Positions 25,936 through 35,124 of a stretch of DNA of 64,000 nucleotides are shown piece by piece (positions within the stretch are counted from its first letter, which is position 1; every line of letters starts with the position of its first letter). The position numbers and the translations under genes were made by a program. Below the pieces are notes generated by a model. It worked only from the letters and a program-made list of their open reading frames with translations, searched no databases and was not told the DNA's origin. This DNA is from NCEH01 sp002257205 (GTDB lineage: Bacteria; Pseudomonadota; Alphaproteobacteria; Rhizobiales; Xanthobacteraceae), in the NCBI RefSeq assembly GCF_043195105.1, contig NZ_JBAFWO010000001.1; one strand, given 5' to 3'.

Positions 25936-26904
25936 ATGAAACGATTGCTCGTCGCCGGGCTCAGCCTCGCCATGTCCGCATTGCTGCCGCTGGGTGCCGC
26001 GAAGGCGGCCTATCCCGACCGGCCCATCACGCTGATCGTGCCCTGGGGCGCCGGCGGCGGCACGGATGCGGTGGCGCGGATCATCGGATCGCTGATCGAA
26101 CGCGACCTCGGCCAGCCGGTGGCGGTGGTGAATCGCACCGGCGGCCAGGGCGTGGTGGGCCATCAGGCGATCGCTGACGCGGCGCCGGACGGCTACACCA
26201 TCGGCCTGCTGACGGTGGAAATCGCCATGATGCACTGGGCCGGCCTCACCAAGCTCGACCCCTCCTCCTATACCCCGATCGCCCTCGTGAACGAGGATGC
26301 CGCCGGCCTACAGGTGCGCGCCGACGCACCCTACAAGACCGCGCAGGAGGTCATCGACGACGTCAAGAAGAACCCCGGCAAGTTCAAGGCCTCCGGCACC
26401 GGGCAGGGCGGCATCTGGCATCTCGCGCTGGCCGGCATGCTCTCCTCGCTGAAAGTGGACCCGGCGAGCGTGCCGTGGGTGCCGAGCGCGGGCGCCGCCC
26501 CCGGATTGCAGGACCTGATGGCCGGCGGCGTGCAGATCGTCACCTGTTCGCTGCCCGAGGCGCGCTCGCTGATCGACGCCGGGCGGGTCAAGAGCCTCGC
26601 CATCATGGGCAAGGAGCGCTCCAAGCTGATGCCCAACATCCCGACCCTGAAGGAAGCCACCGGCAGCGACTGGGCCATCGGCGCCTGGCGCGGCATCGCC
26701 GGGCCGAAGGGCCTGCCCAAGGAGGTTTCCGACAAGCTCATCGCATCGGTGAAGAAGGCTTACGAAAGCAAGGAATACCAGGAATTCCTGACCAATCGCG
26801 GCTTTGGTGGAAAATGGGCGGAAGGGCCGGCGTTCGGCACCTTCATGGCGCAGAGCGACACCGCCCTGGGCGCGGTGATGAAAGAGGTCGGGCTCGCGAA
26901 ATAG
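25936..26904 (+). CDS. tctC: Tripartite tricarboxylate transporter substrate-binding protein (TctC/Bug family)
   Basis: 322 residues from ATG 25936, with GGGAGGAACGC directly upstream. Sec signal MKRLLVAGLSLAMSALLPLG with cleavage around AKA-AYPD. The Bug-family pattern is clear: YPDRPITLIVPWGAGGGTDAV, then IADAAPDGYTIGLLT, KPGKFKASGTGQGG-like loop, and AWRGIAGPKGLPKEV near the C-terminus. Periplasmic proteins of this family bind carboxylates for the TctA/TctB channel. Two such genes follow downstream. The substrate cannot be inferred. Confidence 0.9.
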   Translation: MKRLLVAGLSLAMSALLPLGAAKAAYPDRPITLIVPWGAGGGTDAVARIIGSLIERDLGQPVAVVNRTGGQGVVGHQAIADAAPDGYTIGLLTVEIAMMHWAGLTKLDPSSYTPIALVNEDAAGLQVRADAPYKTAQEVIDDVKKNPGKFKASGTGQGGIWHLALAGMLSSLKVDPASVPWVPSAGAAPGLQDLMAGGVQIVTCSLPEARSLIDAGRVKSLAIMGKERSKLMPNIPTLKEATGSDWAIGAWRGIAGPKGLPKEVSDKLIASVKKAYESKEYQEFLTNRGFGGKWAEGPAFGTFMAQSDTALGAVMKEVGLAK

Positions 26905-26940
26905 CGTCCTGTTCCTGAGCGGCGAGGTCCTTTCTCTCCT

Positions 26941-27046
26941 CCCCCTCACCCCGGCTCTCCCCGGCGGAGAGAGAGGGGGCGGTTCCCGCGCGTAGGGGTG
27001 GGGATGCGCGATTCACCTCTCCCCGGCGGGGAGAGGTCGGCCGCGC
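26941..27046. repeat. REP-like palindromes between tctC and tctB
   Basis: Two GC-rich palindromic elements: a first around 26956-26975 (GCTCTCCCCGGCGGAGAGAG) and a second, CCTCTCCCCGGCGGGGAGAGG, at about 27017-27037. Both contain CTCTCCCCGGCGG. They fall in the intercistronic gap and may stabilise or partly terminate the tctC message, allowing more TctC than TctBA. Similar elements appear at 24686 and 41077. Confidence 0.7.
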
Positions 27047-27180
27047 AGCGGACGGGTGAGGGGCGCCGGCTCGCCGGGAAGCGCGAACGCCGCCCTCCGG
27101 AGACCGGGCCGGAGTGCCGGGAGCCCCCGCGAGCGGGAATCATCCCAACGATTGTTTCATGCGCACCCAAGGACTGCACC

Positions 27181-27645
27181 ATGCGCGTCAATGATTTGAT
27201 CCTCGCCATCGCCGTGATGATCGGGGCTGCGGCTCTTGCCGCCGCTGCCTCCACCCTGCCGCCCATACCGGGCCAGAAGTTCGGCGCCGATGTCTTTCCC
27301 ATGGCCATATCCGGCGGCCTGTTCCTGTGCGGCCTCGTGCTGGCGGCGCAGAGCCTGCGGGCCGGGGCGGGGCCCGCGCTCATGCTCGGCTGGGCGCGGG
27401 AGGTGCCCGCTTTGCTGCGTGCCGGCGGCGCGCTGGCGGCGGTGGTGCTCTACATGGTGCTGGCGCCGCTGACCGGCTTCATCATCGCCGCCACCCTGAT
27501 GCTGCTGGCCCTGTTCCTGATGCTGAAGGTGCCGCCGCTGGCGGCTGTGCCGGCGGCGCTGATCGCGACGTTGTGCGTCTATTATTCCTTCGCCCACGGC
27601 CTGCGCGTTCCGCTGCCGCGCGGCCTCATCGAGAGCATGCTGTGA
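27181..27645 (+). CDS. tctB: Tripartite tricarboxylate transporter small membrane subunit (TctB)
   Basis: 154 residues, four predicted membrane segments (~6-26, 38-58, 80-100, 110-140), the size of TctB proteins. Conserved TctB elements: AISGGLFLCGLVLAAQSL and LAPLTGFIIAATLMLLALFL. It assists the large TctA channel. The stop overlaps the start of tctA (TGATG). Confidence 0.88.
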   Translation: MRVNDLILAIAVMIGAAALAAAASTLPPIPGQKFGADVFPMAISGGLFLCGLVLAAQSLRAGAGPALMLGWAREVPALLRAGGALAAVVLYMVLAPLTGFIIAATLMLLALFLMLKVPPLAAVPAALIATLCVYYSFAHGLRVPLPRGLIESML

Positions 27646-29141
27646 TGGGCGCCATCGAAGCCGGCATCGGCCTCGTGCTGCATTGGCACGTCATCCTTAC
27701 CATCTTCATCGCGGCGGCCTTCGGGCTGGTGGTGGGGGCCATTCCCGGCCTCACCGCCACCATGGCCATTGCGCTGCTGGTGCCCATCACCTTTTTCATG
27801 GATCCGATCTCGGCGGTGGGCGCCATGATCTCCTGCTCCGCCATGGCGATCTTCGCCGGCGATATTCCAAGCACGCTGATGCGCATGCCCGGAACGCCGG
27901 CCTCCGCCGCCTATACCGACGAATGCTATGCCATGACCCGCAAGGGACAGGCGGAGGTGGCGCTGGGCGCGAACGTGCTGTTCTCCGCCCTTGGCGGCCT
28001 GTTCGGCACGGCGGTGCTGATCGTCTCCGCGCCGCTGCTGGCGGAGGTGGCGCTGGGCTTTTCCTCGTTTGAATATTTCTGGCTGGCGCTGCTCGGGCTC
28101 ACCTGCGCCATCTTCATCGGCTCCGGCTCGCCGGTGAAGGGGCTGATCTCGCTGTTCATCGGCCTGTTCGTGGCGTGCATCGGGCTGGACAATCCCGCTG
28201 GCATTCCGCGCTTCACGCTCGGCAATACCGACCTCCTGAGCGGGGTGGATTTCATCCCCGCCATGATCGGCCTGTTCGCGGTGTCCGAGGTGATCCGCGC
28301 CATGGCCTCCGGCGCCAAGGACTGGGAGGTGAAGCAGACCTCGCTCGGCAATCCGCTGCGCGGGTGGGGCTCGCTGATCGTCAAATACTGGCCGCAGCAG
28401 ATACGCGGCAACATCACCGGCACGGCCATCGGCATCCTGCCCGGCGCGGGGGCGGACATCGCGGCCTGGGTCTCCTATGCCATGAGCCGGAAATTCTCCA
28501 AGACCCCGGAGAAATTCGGCACCGGGCACGTGGAAGGCATCATCGAGAGCACCTCGTCCAACAATGCCGCGCTCGCCGGGGCCTGGGTGCCGGCGCTGGT
28601 GTTCGGCATTCCCGGCGACAGCATCACCGCCATCGTCATCGGCGTGCTGTACCTGAAAGGGCTCAATCCCGGCCCGACGCTGTTCCTGAACAATCCCGAA
28701 TCCATCTATGCGGTATTCTTCATCTTCATCATCGCCAATCTCGCCATGATCCCGCTCGGGCTCGCGGCGTTGAAGGCGGGCACGGCGCTGCTCAAGGTGC
28801 CGCGCCGCATCCTGATGCCGGTGATCCTGCTGTTCTGCGTGGTCGGCGCGTTCGCGGTGAACAATTCGATCTATGGCGTCATCCTCATGCTGGTGTTCGG
28901 CGTGCTCGGCTTCTTCATGGAGGAGCACGACGTTCCGATCGCGCCTTGCGTGCTCGGCATCGTGCTCGGCAAGATGCTGGAGGACAGCTTCGTCACCTCC
29001 ATGATCAAAGCGGATGGCGACCTGCTGGGCTTCTTCTACCGGCCGATCTCGGCGGGTCTGGGCATCGTCACCCTCGCGGTGCTGTTGCTGCCGCTCTGGG
29101 GCGTGCTGCGCCGACGGTTTGGGGCGACGCGCGCCGCCTGA
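27645..29141 (+). CDS. tctA: Tripartite tricarboxylate transporter large permease (TctA)
   Basis: 498 residues, about 12 membrane segments, the usual TctA length. Diagnostic motifs: VGAIPGLTATMAIALLVP near the N-terminus, STLMRMPGTPASAAYTDECY, GILPGAGADIAAWVSYAMS, and ESTSSNNAALAGAWVPALV, with GIPGDSITAIVIGVLY. The family moves a carboxylate together with protons or sodium, using TctC for capture. ATG 27645 overlaps the tctB stop. A hairpin terminator follows. Confidence 0.93.
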   Translation: MGAIEAGIGLVLHWHVILTIFIAAAFGLVVGAIPGLTATMAIALLVPITFFMDPISAVGAMISCSAMAIFAGDIPSTLMRMPGTPASAAYTDECYAMTRKGQAEVALGANVLFSALGGLFGTAVLIVSAPLLAEVALGFSSFEYFWLALLGLTCAIFIGSGSPVKGLISLFIGLFVACIGLDNPAGIPRFTLGNTDLLSGVDFIPAMIGLFAVSEVIRAMASGAKDWEVKQTSLGNPLRGWGSLIVKYWPQQIRGNITGTAIGILPGAGADIAAWVSYAMSRKFSKTPEKFGTGHVEGIIESTSSNNAALAGAWVPALVFGIPGDSITAIVIGVLYLKGLNPGPTLFLNNPESIYAVFFIFIIANLAMIPLGLAALKAGTALLKVPRRILMPVILLFCVVGAFAVNNSIYGVILMLVFGVLGFFMEEHDVPIAPCVLGIVLGKMLEDSFVTSMIKADGDLLGFFYRPISAGLGIVTLAVLLLPLWGVLRRRFGATRAA

Positions 29142-29160
29142 GGGGCATCTTGCGGCCAAG

Positions 29161-29182
29161 AGGGCGGCTATGCGGCCGCCCT
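29161..29182 (+). terminator. Probable terminator of the tct operon
   Basis: AGGGCGGC (29161-29168) and GCCGCCCT (29175-29182) form a perfect 8-bp stem with a 6-nt loop, followed by TTCC and a T-rich run after a few bases. It lies 20 nt past the tctA stop. Confidence 0.65.
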
Positions 29183-29260
29183 TTCCGGTCTTTTGCCTTG
29201 ATTACACCGGAAAGGCCGCTCAATCCTGAGCGCGCGAACCTTTCCTGCCATGGATGCCTG

Positions 29261-30211
29261 ATGCCCGCGACGCTCCTTCTTGCCGATATCGGCGGCACCT
29301 CCACGCGCATCGCGCGCGCCGACCGGGACGGCACCTTGTTCGACCTGCGGGTGGAGGCGAACGATTCCTATGCCAGCCTGGAAGACCTGTTCGGCGTCTA
29401 TCTGTCCAATATCGGCGGCCCGCGCCCGTGCGCCGGCGTGTTCGCGGTGGCCGGTCCCGTGGACGGCGACGAGGTGAAGATGACCAACCGGGCCTGGCAC
29501 TTCTCCCGCCCGGAGCTTGCCCGTACCCTCGGGCTCGACGCGCTGACCGTGTTGAACGATTTCGCCGCGTTGGCCCATGGTGTGGTCGGCCTCGGCCCGC
29601 AGAACCTCGTGACCGTGGGCACCGGCAAGGCGGTGGAGGGCGCGCCGATGCTGGTCTGCGGTCCCGGAACCGGGCTCGGCACCGCGCTCGTGCTGCCACG
29701 CGCCGAAGGCTATGAAGTGCTGCCGGGGGAAGGCGGCCACGTGCGCTTCGGCGCCGTCACCTCCGAGGAAGCGCGGGTGCTGGCCCATCTGGTGCAGGAT
29801 CTCGGCCCGGTGAGCGTCGAGCACGTGCTCTCCGGAGCCGGGCTGGTGCGGCTGCATCGCATCCTCAGCGGGGAGGTCGCGACTTCCCATTCGATCATCA
29901 CCGCCGCGCTCTCCGGCCAGCGTAACGAGCGCGAAACCTGCCACGTGTTCCTGCGCCTGCTCGGCCGGGTGGTGGGCGATTTCGCCTTGCTCACCCTGGC
30001 GCGGGGCGGCGTGTTCATTTCCGGCGGGGTCGGGGCGGCGATGGCGCAATTGTTCGCCGAATCCCCGTTCCGCGCGGCCTTCGAGGATCATCCGCCCTAC
30101 CAGGCCCGGCTCGCCGCGATCCCGGTGCGGGTGGTGGTGCATCCCACCCCCGGCCTGGTCGGCGCGGCGGAGGTGGGCCGGCGCCTGCTGGCCGCCCTCG
30201 AACCGGCCTGA
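29261..30211 (+). CDS. glk: Glucokinase
   Basis: 316 residues. Bacterial glucokinase (not ROK) pattern: ATP loop LLADIGGTSTRIARA, FAVAGPVDGDEVKMTNRAW, catalytic LNDFAALAHG with Asp, CGPGTGLGTALVLP, LPGEGGHVRFG, and the C-terminal GGVFISGGVGAAM. It phosphorylates glucose with ATP in the cytoplasm. The gene starts ~100 nt after the tct terminator and seems separately transcribed. A degraded LysR-type fragment lies downstream on the other strand. Confidence 0.93.
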   Translation: MPATLLLADIGGTSTRIARADRDGTLFDLRVEANDSYASLEDLFGVYLSNIGGPRPCAGVFAVAGPVDGDEVKMTNRAWHFSRPELARTLGLDALTVLNDFAALAHGVVGLGPQNLVTVGTGKAVEGAPMLVCGPGTGLGTALVLPRAEGYEVLPGEGGHVRFGAVTSEEARVLAHLVQDLGPVSVEHVLSGAGLVRLHRILSGEVATSHSIITAALSGQRNERETCHVFLRLLGRVVGDFALLTLARGGVFISGGVGAAMAQLFAESPFRAAFEDHPPYQARLAAIPVRVVVHPTPGLVGAAEVGRRLLAALEPA

Positions 30212-30295
30212 GGGCAGCCGGCGCGTCCTCTCATTTCATGATAGAGAACGCGGTATCCGTTCGGCTTGCGGTGCAAGCTGAACGGCGCGCGCGGC

Positions 30296-30469
30296 TTAAG
30301 CGCGGCCCGCCATCTGCCGCCAGCGCAGGAATTCATGCACGGTGGGCGACTGCTCGCGCCGCCGGCAGATCATATACACATGCGCCACCAGCGCCGGGGC
30401 CATGGGCAAGAACACCACGTTGTCGCTGGTGAAGGAAGCGTCATCGAGGGACCACCAATTTGATTCCGC
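30296..30469 (-). pseudogene. C-terminal fragment of a LysR-type regulator
   Basis: Reading the minus strand back from the TAA at 30296-30298 gives a 57-codon remnant, including the piece LDDASFTSDNVVFLPMAPAL followed by VYMICRRREQSPTVHEFLR, the usual end of a LysR co-inducer domain. The frame meets a stop just upstream (about 30470), and neither the HTH nor the rest of the domain is present. The gene was cut, perhaps by events that brought in the IS110 element and the AT-richer sequence next to it. Confidence 0.75.
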
Positions 30470-30960
30470 TCAAATGGTGCCAGCTCAGGACTCATTGATT
30501 AAAGCAGAATATGAGTGTCACGGCGATGCGGATGTCAGAGATGGAAAACATGGCTTCCGCAGTGTTGATGTGGGTGCCGCGGGAAGCATACTCTTTGCTG
30601 AGAAGTAGACCCGCTTGCGCAACATACGGAGTGCCGACCTAGGTGTAGAATGCGGCGTCTACGCGTATTTATAATGCCGCCTGCCGGCGCAAAAATCATA
30701 CGATCTCCCATTCCGCACCATTCCGGCCGCCCGCAATGCCGGCCGATGATCTGCTTCTGTATTCGGTCCAGTTTCGTCAACCCCGATGATGGCACGTCGC
30801 GGGTTCTTTGCTTCCGTCCGTGGTCGAGGATCGCCACATGATGGTGTTCGATGGAATGACCGGTTCAAGCTCTTCGGCGTGCTCGGCCGCGTCAGCGGCT
30901 GCGACGACAGGTCATGCGAACTCAATCATCCCACGCCCCGCGACGGGCGTTCAGGGAACC
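30470..30960. other. AT-richer non-coding stretch of unknown origin
   Basis: About 490 bp without a convincing gene. Base composition is clearly less GC-rich than the neighbours in the first half (~30470-30700), which suggests foreign or decayed sequence. No terminal inverted repeats were found. The second half probably includes the downstream end of the IS110 element. Confidence 0.5.
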
Positions 30961-30973
30961 ACAGCCGGGTCGA

Positions 30974-31998
30974 TCACGCCGCGGCCGCAGTCCATCGGAC
31001 TTCCGTGCCGCTCCGCCACATGCTGTGAAGAACGACCGCCATCTTGTGAGCCAGAGCGACCTTCGCCCGGTTGCTTCCCTGTCGCTGAGCGATACGCACC
31101 GCCCAGGCCTTCATCGGTGACCAGCGTGTGCTCGGTCGCAGGATGACGTTGGCGGCCTCGAACAGCGCAGTTCGCGTCTCCCCGTCGCCCACTTTGGTGA
31201 TCCGTCCGGTCCGATCGATCTCGCCCGATTGATACCGCCGAGGTGTGAGCCCGAGATAGGCTCCCACGGACCGGGAGCGAGCGAAACGCTCTGGCGCATC
31301 GACGGTTGCCCTGAATGTCAGGGCGGAAACCGGCCCGATCCCGGGCATGGTCATCAACAGTCGGCAGACCGGATCATTTCTGACAGCCTGGACGACCGGA
31401 CGGCGAAGGCGCTGGTACTCCTGCATCAATGCGTCCCGGGCTGCCAATAGGGGAGCCATCACCTCAGCCAGGATGGCGTTGTTTCCAACCAGATCTCGGA
31501 CACGGGAGGCCAATCCGGCACGCGACACGATTCCGACCTTCAAGCCGAAGAGACGGAGCAATCCGCGAAGTGTCTGCTCTGATGCGGCGATGGAGCGGAT
31601 CAGATGCTTGCGTGCCGCCACCAGCGTTCGGGCATGCTGGCTGCCGATGCTCTTCACGTGCACGACCTTGTACCAGCCAGCCCTGACCACCTGGGCAATG
31701 CCGCGCGCGTCGTTCCGATCGGTCTTGACAGGCATTGCCGACAACGCCGCCTTCACCTGCCGCTGCCGCGCCTCAAGACTGATGGCGGGAAAACCAAGCT
31801 CGGCCAAGCCCGCAGTCAGCCATTCCGACATCGGCCCAGCCTCAAGCCCAATCTTCGCAATCCGGCGCCCCAGGGCTGAAGACACTGCGAGATGGCGGAC
31901 GCCTCCGACGCCACGCTCGCCTCCTTCAGGATTTGACCTTCCCGGTCGATGACACTGACGGCTACGGAGTTCAGAGAGACATCAAGGCCGCCGTACAC
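30974..31998 (-). pseudogene. IS110-family transposase, frameshifted
   Basis: Two overlapping frames together give ~341 codons, the normal IS110 length. The first (from GTG 31998) starts YGGLDVSLNSVAVSV and carries the first DEDD Asp; the second (to 30974) holds GLEAGPMSEWL, PVKTDRNDARGIAQ and the C-terminal domain with PGIGPVSALTFRA and GLTPRRYQSGEIDR. The break is around 31870-31885, where the frame moves by one base. No slippery heptamer is evident, so this is more likely a disabling mutation or a data error than programmed frameshifting. DEDD and serine-domain motifs otherwise look intact. Confidence 0.85.
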
Positions 31999-32181
31999 CA
32001 GGGGGACCTCCCGGCGCTGGGTTCAGGCCCCGATTGTCCTCTTCGCCGCGGAAAGCCGCAAATGGGTCAAGAGATCAGCACCGAATACCCCATCTCTTCC
32101 GTAAACCGTAAGGGGCGCATCGTCTCCTTCAGTGACGGACTCTATAAAAATCTGGAGGAGGATCAGGGTCTCAGGGCGACC
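30974..32181 (-). mobile_element. IS110-family insertion sequence, approximate extent
   Basis: Comprises the frameshifted transposase and ~180 bp of non-coding DNA upstream of it, up to the stop codon of opgH. IS110 elements lack clear terminal inverted repeats, so the ends cannot be fixed from this sequence; the downstream end may reach ~30850. In this family the non-coding flank next to the recombinase start encodes the bridge RNA; here it contains AGAGAT/ATCTCT arms (about 32084-32105). Confidence 0.5.
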
Positions 32182-33972
32182 TCATGCCGCCGCGCGGCGC
32201 CGCACGGCGGCAGGCGGGACAAGGGCGCAGAAGATCTCGGGCGGCGCGGCTTCCTCCGGCGTTGCGCACAACCGCCGGGCCGCGAGCCAGGCGCCGAAAC
32301 GCGGATCGGCGGTGAATACCGCGAATGGAATCGCCAGCCAGCATCCGGCGATCAGCGGCGCGGTCCAGAGCAGCAGCACCGGCGCCGTCAGCGCCATGGC
32401 GAGCGCCACCACAAGGCCGAACGCAGTCGGCAGCCACAGCGCCCGCGCGGCAACCCGCCAGGACAGGGCATGGGCATCGCGCGCCTGCCCGTTCCACACC
32501 CCATGCACATGGCCGAAGGCGAGCAGCGCCAGGAAGCGGGTGGTGGACAGCGCCATGATGGGCCCGAGCAGGAAGGCGAAGACGAGTTCCGCCAGCGCCG
32601 AAAGCGTAAAGCGCCGCGCCCCGCCGTAGCGCGCCGCGCCCCCGGTCGTGAGGGCCACGTCCAGCAGCCCGGCAAGCTTCGGCGAGAGGGAGAGGAACAG
32701 CAGGCCGAGATAGAGACCCGCGGTTCCGGCCCCGACCTCCGGAGAGGCATCCATCGCCGCGAACGGCAGTAGCAACAGCGCCAGCGGCACCGCCGGCATG
32801 GCGGCGAACATCAGGATCGCCCACAAGAGCTGAAACCGGCTCATGGGCAGCAGGCCGGGCAAGGAGAGCAGGCGGGTATATTGCAGATTGCCGAGGCACC
32901 AGCGCAGGTCGCGGGCCATGAAATCCAGCAGCGTGGGGGGATTTTCCTCGAAGCTCTCCCCCTCCACCGGCACCACCCGCACCTCATAGCCGGCGCGGCG
33001 CATGAGCACCGCCTCCACCTGGTCGTGGGAGAGGATCGGGCCGCCCAGCGGCGGTTCTCCCGGCAGGAGCGGCAGGTCGCAATGGAGCGTGAAGGGCTGC
33101 ACCCGGATCAGCGCATTATGCCCCCAGAACGGCCCGCAATCGCCCGCCCACCACGTGGCGCCGAGCGTGTAGCAGCGCATGCCGTGGCGCATGCCGAACT
33201 GGAACAGGCGGGCGAACCCGCTGGCGCTGGGCAGGCCCACCACCAGGCTCTGAAGGATGCCGAAGCGCGGGTTCGCCTCCATGATCTTCACCAGATCCAG
33301 CACCGCCGGCGCGCCCATCAGGCTGTCCGCGTCGAGCGGCAGCATGAAATCATAGGCGCCGCCCCAGGTGAGGCAGAAGTCCCGCACATTGCCGGCCTTG
33401 AACCCGGTGTTCACCGGACGGCGGCGATAGAGGATGCGCCCGCCCGCCTCGGCCTGCCAGCCGGCCACCGCCTCTTCCTCCGCCCGCGCCACGTCCGCGC
33501 GATTGGTATCGCTGAGCAGGAAATAATCGAACTGCCCGCCGAAGCCGGTGGCGTCGAGCCCGGCCTTTACCGCACGCAAACGTGACAGCGCCCGTTCGGG
33601 ATCTTCGTTGCGGAGCGTCATAAGAATGGCGGTGCGCGTCGAGACCGGGGCATCGCGCATGCGGCCCAGGAACGGCGCCGCCTGCATCACACCGTCACGG
33701 CGCGCGTGCAGAAGAAAAAGACCGACCGACGCATTCCAGAAACCAATCGCATTCCAGGGCGTTGCGACCAGCACGCAGGCCAGCAGCACCAGATCGACCG
33801 CCCGCCCGCCGTTCTGCGCCGCGAGCCGCGCCGCGAACAGGGCGACCAGCGCGAGGGTGGCGAGATTGAGGGCCAGCATCGCCAGGCGGCGGCGGCGCAT
33901 CGCCCGCAGACAGGCGGCGGTTGCGGGCAGGAGATCGGCGAGCAAGGCGGAAGGCTCAGGCCGGACGTTCAT
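32182..33972 (-). CDS. opgH: Glucan glucosyltransferase OpgH (MdoH)
   Basis: 596 residues, the short alphaproteobacterial form (E. coli's is ~850). Membrane segments near the N-terminus (~30-85) flank a GT2 catalytic domain: FDYFLLSDTNRADVA, MLPLDADSLMG, SHDQVEAVLMRRAGYE and RDLRWCLGNLQY (RxxRW, as in processive GT2 enzymes). Several C-terminal membrane segments follow (~390-555). It makes the beta-glucan backbone of osmoregulated periplasmic glucans. No opgG is adjacent. The 3' end faces the IS110 element, and the gene is divergent from the MDR gene. Confidence 0.92.
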   Translation of the reverse strand: MNVRPEPSALLADLLPATAACLRAMRRRRLAMLALNLATLALVALFAARLAAQNGGRAVDLVLLACVLVATPWNAIGFWNASVGLFLLHARRDGVMQAAPFLGRMRDAPVSTRTAILMTLRNEDPERALSRLRAVKAGLDATGFGGQFDYFLLSDTNRADVARAEEEAVAGWQAEAGGRILYRRRPVNTGFKAGNVRDFCLTWGGAYDFMLPLDADSLMGAPAVLDLVKIMEANPRFGILQSLVVGLPSASGFARLFQFGMRHGMRCYTLGATWWAGDCGPFWGHNALIRVQPFTLHCDLPLLPGEPPLGGPILSHDQVEAVLMRRAGYEVRVVPVEGESFEENPPTLLDFMARDLRWCLGNLQYTRLLSLPGLLPMSRFQLLWAILMFAAMPAVPLALLLLPFAAMDASPEVGAGTAGLYLGLLFLSLSPKLAGLLDVALTTGGAARYGGARRFTLSALAELVFAFLLGPIMALSTTRFLALLAFGHVHGVWNGQARDAHALSWRVAARALWLPTAFGLVVALAMALTAPVLLLWTAPLIAGCWLAIPFAVFTADPRFGAWLAARRLCATPEEAAPPEIFCALVPPAAVRRRAAA

Positions 33973-34092
33973 GAAGGCTCCGGTGGGTGGGATGGATCAA
34001 TGCGGGAGGTCGGCGGAATAGCGATGATGGAACAACGTGCTGCGCGCCAAAGCCAGGAACAAGCGCGCGAGCGGATCGGAGATGCCAGGGAC

Positions 34093-35106
34093 GTGAAACC
34101 TCTCGACCACACCGAATGTGCGGCCCCGGACCCGGTCCAGGCCGAGGCGCTCTGGTATGTCGCCCCGCGCTGCGCCCGCCTCAAGAGCGAAACGCTGCGC
34201 CCGCGCGAACGTGACGAGCTTCTGATCGCAACCTCCTGGAGCGCGGTGAGCCGGGGCACCGAACGCCTGATCTATGACGGCCTTACCGATCCGGTGCATC
34301 GCGGCTGCATGCGCGCGCCCATGCAGTGCGGCGAGTTCCCTTTCCCGGTCAAATACGGCTATTGCGCGGTCGGCCGCGTCGCCGCCGGCCCGGCCCCATT
34401 GCTCGGCCGCGACGTGTTCGCGCTGCATCCCCACCAGAACCGCTTCCTGATCGCCGCCGACCAGGCGATGCTGGTGCCGCGCGATGTGCCAGCCCGCCGC
34501 GCCACCCTCGCCGCCAATATGGAAACCGCGCTGAACGCGCTGTGGGACAGCGGCGCGGGCGCCGGCGACCGCATCGTGGTGGTGGGCGCGGGGCTGGTGG
34601 GATTGCTGATCGTCTATCTCGCCGCCCAACTGCCGGGCGCGGACGTGACCGCCCTCGACCCGTGCGCCCAGCGCCGGGCGATCGTCGAATCGTTCGGGGC
34701 GCGGTTTGCCGCCTCCCCCGGTCCGATCGCCGAGGCGGACGTGGTGTTCCATGCCAGCGCCACCTCCGAAGGGCTCGCCGCCGCCATCGGCTGCTGCGGC
34801 CATTCCGCCACCCTGGTGGAAGTGAGCTGGTATGGCGACAAGCCGGTGACGGTGGAGCTGGGCGGCCCGTTCCATGCGAAAAGGCTGCGCCTGCTGTCCT
34901 CGCAGGTCGGCGCCGTGCCGCCGGAGCGCCAGCCGCGCTGGACCTTGAAGCGCCGGCTCGCCAAGGCGCTGGACCTGCTGGCCGATCCCCGGCTCGACGC
35001 CCTGATCACCGACGAGGTGGCCTTCGCCGACCTGCCCCAATCGCTCGACCGCATCCTCGGCGCCCGCCCCGATGCGGTGGCGACCGTGGTGCGCTATACC
35101 GCCTGA
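34093..35106 (+). CDS. Zinc-type/MDR dehydrogenase, first gene of a pterin-like cluster
   Basis: 337 residues from GTG 34093; ATG 34024 or 34027 would add 23 residues of unlikely sequence. Medium-chain dehydrogenase fold: an N-terminal GroES-like domain with WSAVSRGTERLIYDGL and FPVKYGYCAVGRV, then a Rossmann domain with VVVGAGLVGLLIVYLAAQL. The usual catalytic GHE-x2-G motif is missing, as in BchC-like dehydrogenases. It probably oxidises or reduces a carbonyl/alcohol on a cyclic substrate. It leads a run with the PTPS-like, GT4 and methyltransferase genes, 18 nt apart or overlapping. Confidence 0.82.
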   Translation: MKPLDHTECAAPDPVQAEALWYVAPRCARLKSETLRPRERDELLIATSWSAVSRGTERLIYDGLTDPVHRGCMRAPMQCGEFPFPVKYGYCAVGRVAAGPAPLLGRDVFALHPHQNRFLIAADQAMLVPRDVPARRATLAANMETALNALWDSGAGAGDRIVVVGAGLVGLLIVYLAAQLPGADVTALDPCAQRRAIVESFGARFAASPGPIAEADVVFHASATSEGLAAAIGCCGHSATLVEVSWYGDKPVTVELGGPFHAKRLRLLSSQVGAVPPERQPRWTLKRRLAKALDLLADPRLDALITDEVAFADLPQSLDRILGARPDAVATVVRYTA

Positions 35107-35124
35107 ACGGCAAGGATCTCTCCC

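Noticed and set aside
27582..29159. 525-codon minus-strand frame opposite tctA
   Set aside because: Shadow; extreme His/Arg/Gln composition.
30659..30925. 88-codon minus-strand frame beside the IS110 element
   Set aside because: Basic, low-information translation with no homology pattern; overlaps likely IS end sequence.
31870..31885. Programmed frameshift in the IS110 transposase
   Set aside because: No slippery heptamer or downstream structure was evident and IS110 recombinases are normally in one frame; a plain indel is more likely.
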